A stretch of 5,142 nt of DNA from an uncultured Ktedonobacteraceae bacterium (GCA_955652655.1 CATPCK010000666.1:1-5142), one strand, 5' to 3'; counted from the first letter of the stretch, positions 1 through 5,130 are shown. Program-made: numbers and translations. Notes: a model not told the origin generated them from the letters alone.

Positions 1-143
1 AATGGTGTAATTGCCTTGATTCGTTTTCCATTATCCGCAGGTGGATCAGTCGGTCTGTCTGAAGCAATATGATCTCCGTTCCTCGCTTCATTCTCACCAC
101 GGGTGGTATTTTGTAAAGGGAGGCTTTGACTACTCATTTTCAT
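1..143 (-). CDS. N-terminal part of an unidentified protein, cut by the left edge of the window
   Basis: An open frame begins at ATG 143-141 (or the second ATG, 137-135) and stays open for 47 codons to the window edge. The product begins MKMSSQSLPLQNTTRGENE and continues with a polar segment rich in Asp, Asn, Arg and Pro, reaching GKRIKAITP at the edge. This looks like a disordered, hydrophilic N-terminal tail; no signal peptide or membrane helix is visible yet. An in-frame TGA lies directly before the first ATG, so the start cannot lie further upstream in this frame. No good Shine-Dalgarno sequence precedes it, which lowers confidence. A promoter-like pair (200-228) and an 18-bp palindrome (162-179) lie upstream, as expected for a regulated gene, and a hairpin separates it from the aminotransferase gene. 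The family cannot be recognised from these residues. Confidence 0.5.
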   Translation of the reverse strand, partial: MKMSSQSLPLQNTTRGENEARNGDHIASDRPTDPPADNGKRIKAITP

Positions 144-161
144 TCAGCTATTCTGCATAAC

Positions 162-179
162 ATTGTTGCATGTAACAAT
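162..179. promoter_or_regulatory. 18-bp near-perfect palindrome, candidate operator
   Basis: The sequence ATTGTTGCATGTAACAAT matches its own reverse complement at 16 of 18 positions, centred on CATG. It lies between the proposed transcription start (about 193) and the ATG at 143, a usual place for a repressor to block transcription. Size and symmetry resemble operators of dimeric winged-helix or TetR-type repressors. The cognate regulator is unknown, and a DtxR-type iron box is not evident here. As an RNA hairpin it would be weak and have almost no loop, so a DNA-binding site is the better reading. Confidence 0.45.
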
Positions 180-199
180 ACCGGGAGCGTTACTGTACC

Positions 200-228
200 A
201 GTATAGCAAAGTATGCGGCGTTCGTCCA
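200..228 (-). promoter_or_regulatory. Putative sigma-70-type promoter of the left-edge gene
   Basis: Read on the minus strand, TGGACG (228-223, 4 of 6 to the -35 consensus) is followed after exactly 17 bases by TATACT (205-200, 5 of 6 to the -10 consensus). This places a start site near 193 and a leader of about 50 bases before ATG 143. It lies beyond the hairpin that follows the aminotransferase gene, consistent with an independent transcription unit. Confidence 0.5.
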
Positions 229-264
229 TTAATTCATCAGCTAAATGATCACTTTTAGGACTTT

Positions 265-330
265 AAGTAAGCTGCCAAATAGAGAGGATGGTGATCCTGT
301 TCACCATCCCCTCTATTTGGCAGCTTACTT
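265..330 (-). terminator. 30-bp hairpin after the aminotransferase gene, probable 3'-end or terminator structure
   Basis: Arms 265-294 and 301-330 are complementary at 29 of 30 positions with a 6-base loop (295-300). The single mismatch is informative: in minus-strand RNA it is a G-U wobble pair, in plus-strand RNA an A-C mismatch. The structure is therefore complete only in the transcript of the aminotransferase gene. The stem begins inside the stop codon (TAA at 331-329), so coding sequence and hairpin abut. After the stem the minus strand reads AAAGTCC, not a T run, so classical intrinsic termination is uncertain. A role in transcript stability or as a block to convergent transcription is also possible. 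Confidence 0.65.
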
Positions 331-1702
331 ATTTCGTCAACTCTGAGACAAACTGCTGGAACACATGTAAGTGGTGGTCGATATCGGCCTGCGAGTGCTG
401 AATGGAAACCGTCCACTGATCATCAAACCCTGGCGGAAAGAGGATACCGCGATTTGCCAGGAAAAGCCAATACGCATAGGAGAGATGCATATCAATATCC
501 CACCAGGCACGATAGTTACGCGCGCGCTCATAACGGAACATGGCACAACCCTTCGCGCCAATCTGGGCCACATGCATGGGCATATCATATTCCTCAATGA
601 TGCCCACATATCCCTCTCCCAGCTGCTTCGAGAGGCCAATAGCATGGGCATGAGCCTCTGGCGTGAAAATCTGCGTCAGCGTGACCAGACCAGCACGCAT
701 TGACATAGGGTTACCATTGAATGTCCCTAGATGCAATACCTCCTCGTGGTTAATGTGGCGCATGACCTCTTCTCGGCCGCCGAAAACGCCGATAGGCAAA
801 CCGCCACCAATTGATTTAGCAAGACAGATAAGGTCAGGTTCTACAGGATACAATTCAGTGATACCACCTGGTGCAACCGTGACTCCAGTTTTTACCTCGT
901 CGAAGATGAGCAATACTCCATGACGACGGGTGATTTCACGTACGCTTTCGAGATAACCTTCTTCGGGCAGCATGATACCAACATTCATTAATACTGCTTC
1001 GGTGATAACGGCCGCTACCTCGCCTTCGTGCTCTGTCAAAATACGTTCCAGGGCCTCTACATCATTATAGGGGGCAATAATAGTGTTGCTTTTGACGTCA
1101 GCGGGTATACCTTTCGAGGCAGGAACGCTATTGGGGCGGCTAGCAGGGCCTGCTGCATCAACCGAAGGCTTGGTACTCATAAGGACGCTGTCATGATGTC
1201 CATGATAAGAACCCTCGATTTTGACGATCTTATCACGGCCGACATGAGCTCGTGCCAGGCGCAGAGCATCCATTGTCGCTTCGGTACCAGAGTTACAGAA
1301 ACGCAACTGCTCGATTGGCGCGAATCGACGCGCTAGTTCCTCTGCCAGGAAAACGGTATCAGGGCACGGCAACGAATAGAGGCTCCCTTTTCCAAGCTGC
1401 TCGCGCAAAGCTTCTACCAATACGGGATGTGAGTGACCAACGAGCAGGCTTCCAAAGCCCAGGTGGAAGTCAGCATATTCATTGCCATCATAATCCCAGA
1501 TGTGACTGCCTTCAGCACGGCTGATGAAAAGCGGATAAGGCGGTACCGCCTGGAACGAACTGGAAACCCCCATTGGCATTGACAATTTCGCGCGTTCGTG
1601 AATCTCGTGGGAGCGGGGAGTACGCTTCCTGAACTTCGCTTCCTCGCGGCCGACAATCTCTTCTACAATTTTTGGGTTGATCGTAATCGGTTCCCGAAGC
1701 AT
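329..1702 (-). CDS. Class-III PLP-dependent aminotransferase, glutamate-1-semialdehyde 2,1-aminomutase-like
   Basis: The 457-residue product has the fold-type I class-III aminotransferase layout. SGT at 138-140 binds the PLP phosphate, YHGH at 166-169 stacks on the cofactor ring, FDEV at 267-270 supplies Asp268 for the pyridine nitrogen, and Lys296 in LAKSIGGGLPIG is the Schiff-base lysine. GTFNGNP follows as the second-subunit phosphate contact. The AKxIGGGxPxGxFGGR signature and the segment from YHGH to APYND (166-214), which matches the mobile active-site loop of HemL, place it nearest glutamate-1-semialdehyde aminomutase, the enzyme forming 5-aminolevulinate. It differs from true HemL: about 30 residues longer than the E. 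coli enzyme (426), a charged N-terminal extension, EAVLMN where HemL has EPVAGN, and an insertion in the mobile loop. The substrate is therefore open; another amino acid or amine is possible. The start at 1702 is preferred because AGGAAAGGAG lies 5 bases upstream; an in-frame ATG at 1747 has no ribosome-binding site. Cytosolic, no signal peptide. Confidence 0.88.
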   Translation of the reverse strand: MLREPITINPKIVEEIVGREEAKFRKRTPRSHEIHERAKLSMPMGVSSSFQAVPPYPLFISRAEGSHIWDYDGNEYADFHLGFGSLLVGHSHPVLVEALREQLGKGSLYSLPCPDTVFLAEELARRFAPIEQLRFCNSGTEATMDALRLARAHVGRDKIVKIEGSYHGHHDSVLMSTKPSVDAAGPASRPNSVPASKGIPADVKSNTIIAPYNDVEALERILTEHEGEVAAVITEAVLMNVGIMLPEEGYLESVREITRRHGVLLIFDEVKTGVTVAPGGITELYPVEPDLICLAKSIGGGLPIGVFGGREEVMRHINHEEVLHLGTFNGNPMSMRAGLVTLTQIFTPEAHAHAIGLSKQLGEGYVGIIEEYDMPMHVAQIGAKGCAMFRYERARNYRAWWDIDMHLSYAYWLFLANRGILFPPGFDDQWTVSIQHSQADIDHHLHVFQQFVSELTK

Positions 1703-1707
1703 AATAG

Positions 1708-1717
1708 CTCCTTTCCT
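1708..1717 (-). promoter_or_regulatory. Ribosome-binding site that fixes the aminotransferase start
   Basis: On the minus strand AGGAAAGGAG ends 5 bases before ATG 1702-1700. No comparable purine run precedes the in-frame ATG at 1747, so the 457-residue product is chosen over the 472-residue one. Confidence 0.8.
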
Positions 1718-1742
1718 GTTGGGAAGAGGTAATGTTGAAAAT

Positions 1743-1759
1743 AGCATTAAGAAAATGCT
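1743..1759 (-). repeat. Small stem-loop in the aminotransferase leader
   Basis: AGCATT (1743-1748) and AATGCT (1754-1759) form a perfect 6-bp stem with a 5-base loop in the presumed 5' leader, about 40 bases before the start codon. It could tune translation, but a stem this short can arise by chance. No known riboswitch pattern is visible. Confidence 0.25.
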
Positions 1760-1787
1760 TTACAGCACGATATCGGCTGTCTCTTCT

Positions 1788-1817
1788 ATTGTAACCTACA
1801 ACTGAAGAATTTAGCAA
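1788..1817 (-). promoter_or_regulatory. Putative promoter of the aminotransferase gene
   Basis: On the minus strand TTGCTA (1817-1812, 4 of 6) is followed after 18 bases by TACAAT (1793-1788, 5 of 6). The start site would fall near 1781, giving a leader of about 80 bases. The surrounding stretch is AT-rich and lies just beyond the terminator of the repressor gene, so the aminotransferase gene probably has its own promoter. The -35 match is modest. Confidence 0.4.
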
Positions 1818-1849
1818 TTCTTTGGGGATTTTTCTACGAATTTCTTTAT

Positions 1850-1888
1850 AAAAATGGACTATCACTGCGAAATTCGCAGTGATAGTCC
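1850..1888 (-). terminator. Intrinsic terminator of the DtxR-type gene
   Basis: Arms 1856-1871 and 1873-1888 form a perfect 16-bp inverted repeat around a single central base; in RNA the loop would open to 3-5 bases. On the minus strand the stem is followed by ATTTTTAT (down to 1849), a T run as required for Rho-independent termination. On the plus strand no T run follows. It starts about 30 bases after the TGA stop of the repressor gene, so its polarity and position match that gene. Confidence 0.85.
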
Positions 1889-1918
1889 AGATAAATAAAC
1901 AGTTTGATGTAGTATCTA

Positions 1919-2620
1919 TCAGCGTTTTACCCAGATTTTAGCTGCCGCCGCTTTATTGATACAAAGCTGACGGTTAGCGACCTCCACAATAAAGTTCTCA
2001 TCCTGTTCACTACCACTTCCACCACTCTGTGTGAGGACAGTTAATTGTGTTTCAGGCGTCAGACCTTTCTCGTGCAGGTAGAGAATGAGGGCCTCTTCGT
2101 CCTCGACCACTTCTGAGATACAGAGGATAGAGACTATTTCTCCCTTAGAAACTGAAGATAGACGTATTGCACCCTGATCCTTGAGATAGTTGCGAGCATC
2201 TACAACAGAGCCAGGGATAGGGTTGCCATGAGGACAGGTGGTTGGATTGTGTAGAGCCGCGATGACACGAGCCTCTACTGCGCCAGAAATGAAATGTTCC
2301 AGGCGGCAGGCTTCTTCGTGCACCTGGTGCCATTGCATCCCCAACATATCAACAAGAAAACGCTCTGTCAATCTATGTCGTCGCAACACAGCTTCAGCGG
2401 CCTGGATACCAGCTTCGGTCAGCGTCACCTGGCGTTTGTTATCCATGGCTATATAACCATCGCGTACGAGACGTTTGAGCATTTCTGTCACAGTTGGAGG
2501 TGCAACACGAAACTTCTCAGCAAGGCGCGCTCCAATTACCACTTCATCTTCCATGCTCAAGTTATAAACCGTCTCTAAGTATTCTTCGACTGTTGCGCTC
2601 AGAGGTTCTTCCGTTTTCAT
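1919..2620 (-). CDS. DtxR/MntR-family metal-dependent transcriptional repressor
   Basis: The 233-residue cytosolic protein has the long DtxR/IdeR architecture: a winged helix (about 10-70, recognition region VAPPTVTEMLKRL), a dimerisation and metal-binding domain (about 75-145) and a C-terminal FeoA/SH3-like domain (about 155-233). Such proteins repress iron or manganese uptake genes when loaded with Fe(II) or Mn(II). Metal ligands expected from DtxR can be read: His82, Glu86, His101, Cys105, Glu108 and His109, in HRLTE and VHEEACRLEH; the family segment CPHGNPIPG follows at 129-137. At the N-terminal ligand position DtxR has Met10 and MntR Asp8; this protein has Glu13, plus Glu16 matching MntR Glu11, so Fe versus Mn preference cannot be assigned. 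An in-frame ATG at 2647 would add nine residues, but it lies only about 12 bases after the proposed start site, and the start at 2620 fits the family N-terminus (TVEEYLETVYNL) better. Its ribosome-binding site (GGAAA) is weak. No metal-transport gene is adjacent. Confidence 0.93.
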   Translation of the reverse strand: MKTEEPLSATVEEYLETVYNLSMEDEVVIGARLAEKFRVAPPTVTEMLKRLVRDGYIAMDNKRQVTLTEAGIQAAEAVLRRHRLTERFLVDMLGMQWHQVHEEACRLEHFISGAVEARVIAALHNPTTCPHGNPIPGSVVDARNYLKDQGAIRLSSVSKGEIVSILCISEVVEDEEALILYLHEKGLTPETQLTVLTQSGGSGSEQDENFIVEVANRQLCINKAAAAKIWVKR

Positions 2621-2665
2621 CGCTGTTTCCGTTCTGGTACCGCGCATCTCGACAATGCTACTCAG

Positions 2666-2693
2666 ATTTTATCACCTGACATCTCCCCGTCAA
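2666..2693 (-). promoter_or_regulatory. Putative promoter of the DtxR-type gene, with a possible operator inside
   Basis: On the minus strand TTGACG (2693-2688, 5 of 6) is followed after 16 bases by TAAAAT (2671-2666, 5 of 6). The predicted start is near 2659, about 40 bases before ATG 2620. Between the two boxes lies a short inverted repeat, TGAC-N8-GTCA (2677-2692), which could be an operator for autoregulation. It does not resemble the known DtxR or MntR consensus closely, so that part is speculative. Confidence 0.55.
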
Positions 2694-2709
2694 GTAGTAC
2701 GGCAATAAC

Positions 2710-2754
2710 TACAATGACGCTCCACCCACATAGTGAAGGTGGAGCGTCATTGTA
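2710..2754. repeat. 17-bp perfect inverted repeat (hairpin) between the acsA and repressor genes
   Basis: Arms 2710-2726 and 2738-2754 are perfectly complementary, core ACAATGACGCTCCACC. The 11-base loop can add three more pairs (CAC with GTG, 2727-2729 and 2733-2735) across a two-base bulge. Neither strand shows a T run after the stem, so orientation cannot be fixed. It lies just upstream of the repressor promoter and is the second strong hairpin after acsA; it may stop read-through from acsA. Confidence 0.6.
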
Positions 2755-2763
2755 AGTCTCGCA

Positions 2764-2859
2764 TTACTCTCGATTATCTACGTTCCTCGCGATCATAATT
2801 CCGTGCTCAACACGCCCTCCAAAGGGTGTGCGTGCGGCGTATTCCTCATCAATATCGAA
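2764..2859 (-). pseudogene. Internal remnant of a MaoC-type (R)-enoyl-CoA hydratase (PhaJ-like)
   Basis: Minus-strand codons from about 2856 to 2788 read DIDEEYAARTPFGGRV followed by EHGIMIA. This is the conserved block after the catalytic site in MaoC/PhaJ hydratases, usually seen as H-[LV]-D-E-x-Y-A-x-x-T-x-F-G-G-R-[IV]-A-H-G-M. These enzymes hydrate trans-2-enoyl-CoA to (R)-3-hydroxyacyl-CoA and feed polyhydroxyalkanoate synthesis. The catalytic Asp and His that lie just N-terminal to this block in PhaJ are absent: upstream the frame runs into the 21-bp hairpin and then overlaps the end of acsA in another frame. Downstream, similarity stops after about 24 residues and a TAA follows at 2766-2764. 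No start codon or ribosome-binding site belongs to it. Residue-level resemblance is strong but short, recognised by eye. Confidence 0.6.
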
Positions 2860-2908
2860 CAGAGCGAGAGCTTTATGGTCCTTGCGGCCATAAAGCTCTC
2901 GCTCTGTT
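2858..2908 (-). terminator. 21-bp perfect hairpin after acsA, probable 3'-end structure
   Basis: Arms 2858-2878 and 2888-2908 are fully complementary (core CAGAGCGAGAGCTTTATGG) with a 9-base loop. The stem starts 34 bases after the acsA stop codon, the usual place for a terminator or a 3'-end stabilising hairpin. After the stem the minus strand reads CGATATTG, so no T run supports classical Rho-independent termination. The left arm directly abuts the hydratase remnant. Confidence 0.6.
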
Positions 2909-2942
2909 GTGAGATAACTGTTATACAATAGGCGCTCAGTCG

Positions 2943-4886
2943 CTAAGCATCGAGCGTCGTAATATCGCCGACGGGTTCACCAAGTTCTCTGGCACGGACA
3001 ACGCGGCGCATAATTTTGCCGGAGCGAGTTTTGGGTAAGCTTGGCACAAATTCAAGCTCGTCTGGCGTAGCCAGTGGGCCAACCACAGTACGAACATGTT
3101 TTTTGAGCTCCAGCGCCAGGGACTCTGTAGCCTCAACACCATTTTTGAGGATAACAAACACCTTGACGCGCTCGCCTTTTATCTCATCCGGCTTGCCGAT
3201 TGCCGCAACTTCTGCAACCGCAGGATGGCTGACCAGGCTTGACTCGATCTCCATAGAACCCAGGCGGTGTCCACTGACCTTGATCACATCATCCACGCGA
3301 CCTTGAATACGGAAGTAGCCCATCTTATCCATTGTCGCAGCGTCACCTGCAAAGTACACACCAGGGATCGTATCCCAATAGGTCTGGTAACGTTCAGGCT
3401 CGCCAAAAATCGTGCGCATCTGGGCTGGCCACGGATGGCGAATGATCAAAAACCCACCATGTTCCGGACCGACAGGTTTGCCATCCTTATTTACCACATC
3501 AGCTTCTATGGTAGGGAGCGGTCGACTTGCGCTTCCAGGCTTGAGCGGCAATATGGGTGTTGGGCTAATCAGGATCATACCGGTCTCGGTCTGCCACCAG
3601 GTATCAACAATGGGCAATTCGTTGCGACCGATGTTCTTGCGATACCACATCCATGCCTCTGGATTGATCGGTTCGCCAACGGTACCAAGAATACGTAAGC
3701 TTGACAGGTCGTGCTTGGCAGGTAATTCTTCTCCAAAGCGCATCAAACTACGAATAGCAGTAGGAGCAGTATAGATGATGTTTACCTTGTACTTCTCGAC
3801 AATACCCCAGAAGCGGTCAGCGGCAGGGTAGGTCGGTATGCCCTCAAACAGGACAATACTCGCCGCATTCGTCATTGGGCCATAAATAGTGTAGCTATGG
3901 CCCGTCACCCAACCAACGTCGGCAGTACACCAGAAAACATCGCTCGGTTTGATATCAAACACGAATTTAGTGGTAGCATGGCAGCCTACCGCATAGCCGC
4001 CATGGACGTGTACAACTCCCTTTGGCTTGCCAGTACTACCGCTGGTGTAGAGAATGTAGAGCATATCCTCGCTGTCCATCGGTTCGCAAGGTACAACGGT
4101 ATCCTCGGGAACATCCTGCAGCAATACATCCAGATACATATCGCGGCCCTTAGTCATAGGTACTTCAAGCCCCGTATGCCGTTGGACAATCACCTTTTCA
4201 ATAGTAGGAGTCTCGGCAACAGCTTCGTCGGCAATTTTCTTGAGCTCAATAACTTTTCCACCGCGATAGCCGCCATCGGCAGTGATGACTATCTTGGCGT
4301 TACAGTCATTCATGCGGTCGCGCAGAGAACTGGCTGCAAACCCTCCAAACACTACCATGTGTGGAGCCCCCAGGCGTGCGCATGCTAGCACTGACGCCAC
4401 CATTTCAGGGATCATCGGCATATATATCGCCACACGATCGCCCTTCTTCACGCCCAAATTTTGTAGCACCTTCGCCACCCGGTTCGTCAGGACGTACATC
4501 TCTTTATACGTGTAAGCGCGGCTTGAGCCATCGTCACCTTCCCAGTAAAATGCTACTTTGTCCTGTATAGGGGTACCCATGTACCTGTCCAGGCAGTTAT
4601 AGGCGATGTTAAACTTGCCATCCGAAAACCACTTGAAGAAGGGCTTGTCTGTCCATTCAAAGGTCGACTTCCACGGTTCAAACCAGTGCAGATCTTTCGC
4701 CATATCGTCCCAAAATTCGAAACGATTCGCTATTGACCACCGGTAGAATGCCTCGTAATCATCGAAGCCTTTAGACTTCATATATGCGGTGATGTTCGCA
4801 TTCTTTACAATATCTTCGGGTGGTGGAAATAACCGATCTTCAATGAGGATGTTGTCGGTATGCTCGAAACTGAGATTGCTGCTCAT
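2943..4886 (-). CDS. acsA: Acetyl-CoA synthetase (AMP-forming acetate-CoA ligase)
   Basis: The 647-residue product converts acetate, ATP and CoA to acetyl-CoA, AMP and pyrophosphate in the cytosol; bacterial enzymes are typically near 650 residues. An N-terminal ACAS domain (about 25-85, with WFEPW) precedes the AMP-binding domain: nucleotide loop YTSGSTGKPKG at 280-290, GEP at 404-406 and DTWWQTETG at 428-436. Acetate-pocket residues known from Salmonella Acs appear conserved: Val327, Thr328, Val403 and Trp431, the Trp that limits the substrate to short acids. Asp515 (ribose contact), Arg530 and hinge Asp532 in QGRVDD precede the C-terminal lid domain. Lys624 in PKTRSGKIMRR is the catalytic lysine for adenylation; in other bacteria it is switched off by acetylation. 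The start is clear: AGGAGG lies 10 bases upstream of ATG 4886. No frameshift or missing motif was seen. Remnants of acyl-CoA genes flank it on both sides, hinting at a former cluster. Propionyl-CoA synthetase is the nearest alternative but fits the pocket residues less well. Confidence 0.96.
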   Translation of the reverse strand: MSSNLSFEHTDNILIEDRLFPPPEDIVKNANITAYMKSKGFDDYEAFYRWSIANRFEFWDDMAKDLHWFEPWKSTFEWTDKPFFKWFSDGKFNIAYNCLDRYMGTPIQDKVAFYWEGDDGSSRAYTYKEMYVLTNRVAKVLQNLGVKKGDRVAIYMPMIPEMVASVLACARLGAPHMVVFGGFAASSLRDRMNDCNAKIVITADGGYRGGKVIELKKIADEAVAETPTIEKVIVQRHTGLEVPMTKGRDMYLDVLLQDVPEDTVVPCEPMDSEDMLYILYTSGSTGKPKGVVHVHGGYAVGCHATTKFVFDIKPSDVFWCTADVGWVTGHSYTIYGPMTNAASIVLFEGIPTYPAADRFWGIVEKYKVNIIYTAPTAIRSLMRFGEELPAKHDLSSLRILGTVGEPINPEAWMWYRKNIGRNELPIVDTWWQTETGMILISPTPILPLKPGSASRPLPTIEADVVNKDGKPVGPEHGGFLIIRHPWPAQMRTIFGEPERYQTYWDTIPGVYFAGDAATMDKMGYFRIQGRVDDVIKVSGHRLGSMEIESSLVSHPAVAEVAAIGKPDEIKGERVKVFVILKNGVEATESLALELKKHVRTVVGPLATPDELEFVPSLPKTRSGKIMRRVVRARELGEPVGDITTLDA

Positions 4887-4896
4887 GCCAGGTTGT

Positions 4897-4902
4897 CCTC
4901 CT
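4897..4902 (-). promoter_or_regulatory. Strong ribosome-binding site of acsA
   Basis: On the minus strand AGGAGG, within TTAGGAGGAC, lies 10 bases before ATG 4886. The match to the anti-Shine-Dalgarno sequence is full, which confirms the acsA start. Confidence 0.85.
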
Positions 4903-4920
4903 AACTCTGCTCTAAAAATA

Positions 4921-5037
4921 CTACTTCATGTAAAAGTCACCATTGACGTTGAGCATCAGACCCGTGATGTAGTTGCCATCCACAACCAGGTAGCGGACGG
5001 CACGAGCTATTTCTTGGGGAATGCCAACCGGATTTGT
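4921..5037 (-). pseudogene. C-terminal remnant of a short-chain dehydrogenase/reductase (FabG/PhaB type)
   Basis: The minus-strand frame ending at TAG 4923-4921 encodes NPVGIPQEIARAVRYLVV, then DGNYITGLMLNVNGDFYMK. This matches the C-terminal end of 3-oxoacyl-ACP or acetoacetyl-CoA reductases, where P-x-E-I-A-x-A-V-x-F-L leads to YITG-x-x-L-x-V-N-G-G-x-Y-M at the stop. About 40 of roughly 245 residues survive. The NADPH-binding Rossmann start and the Ser-Tyr-Lys catalytic residues are missing. Upstream the frame loses similarity at about 5037 and meets a stop at 5073-5071, before the hairpin 5079-5130. No usable start codon exists in the fragment. The natural C-terminal end and stop codon are intact, so the gene was truncated from its 5' side. 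The Gly-Gly near the end is Gly-Asp here. The piece now lies in the presumed acsA leader. Confidence 0.72.
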
Positions 5038-5041
5038 TTTA

Positions 5042-5070
5042 ATAGTACTTGATGTACTTACGAATGTCAA
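5042..5070 (-). promoter_or_regulatory. Putative promoter of acsA
   Basis: On the minus strand a perfect -35 box TTGACA (5070-5065) is followed after exactly 17 bases by TACTAT (5047-5042, 4 of 6). The start would fall near 5035, giving a leader of about 150 bases that carries the reductase remnant. A small inverted repeat, AGTAC-N5-GTACT (5044-5058), overlaps the -10 box and spacer and could be an operator, though 5-bp arms are weak evidence. The promoter lies just beyond the point where reductase similarity ends. Confidence 0.6.
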
Positions 5071-5078
5071 CTAAAAGC

Positions 5079-5130
5079 AGAACAAAGCAGGCTCTCATGG
5101 GTAGTTGCCCATGAGAGCCTGCTTTGTTCT
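5079..5130 (-). terminator. 23-bp perfect hairpin upstream of the acsA promoter, probable end of the preceding unit
   Basis: Arms 5079-5101 and 5108-5130 are fully complementary with a 6-base loop. On the minus strand the stem is followed by GCTTTTAG, a short T run, so it may end transcription arriving from a gene beyond the right edge. On the plus strand no T run follows. It sits within 10 bases of the -35 box of the acsA promoter and would insulate it. As no gene is visible to its right, the terminator role is inferred. Confidence 0.6.

Noticed and set aside
155..262. Short open frame on the minus strand containing MDERRILCYTG
   Set aside because: It coincides with the promoter-like boxes and the palindrome, has no ribosome-binding site and no recognisable family, so it is probably chance.
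1703..1747. Longer aminotransferase starting at ATG 1747
   Set aside because: No Shine-Dalgarno sequence precedes it, while a strong one precedes ATG 1702. The extra 15 residues do not resemble the family N-terminus.
1703..1787. Riboswitch or T-box in the aminotransferase leader
   Set aside because: The leader is only about 80 bases, contains just one 6-bp stem, and shows none of the conserved riboswitch or T-box sequence blocks.
1512..1865. Open frame of 117 codons on the minus strand overlapping the aminotransferase start
   Set aside because: It overlaps the true coding sequence in another frame, begins inside the terminator hairpin of the repressor gene, and its product is not protein-like in pattern.
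2710..2908. A miniature mobile element bounded by the two hairpins
   Set aside because: The two hairpins do not share sequence, there are no matching terminal repeats or target-site duplications visible, and the enclosed DNA is explained in part by the hydratase remnant.
3267..3698. Open frame of 143 codons on the plus strand opposite acsA
   Set aside because: Antisense shadow of the acsA C-terminal half, overlapping other shadow frames, with no recognisable protein family.
3897..4388. Open frame of 163 codons on the plus strand opposite acsA
   Set aside because: It lies entirely antisense to a well-conserved enzyme gene, its product shows no recognisable motif, and such frames are expected in the opposite strand of long genes.
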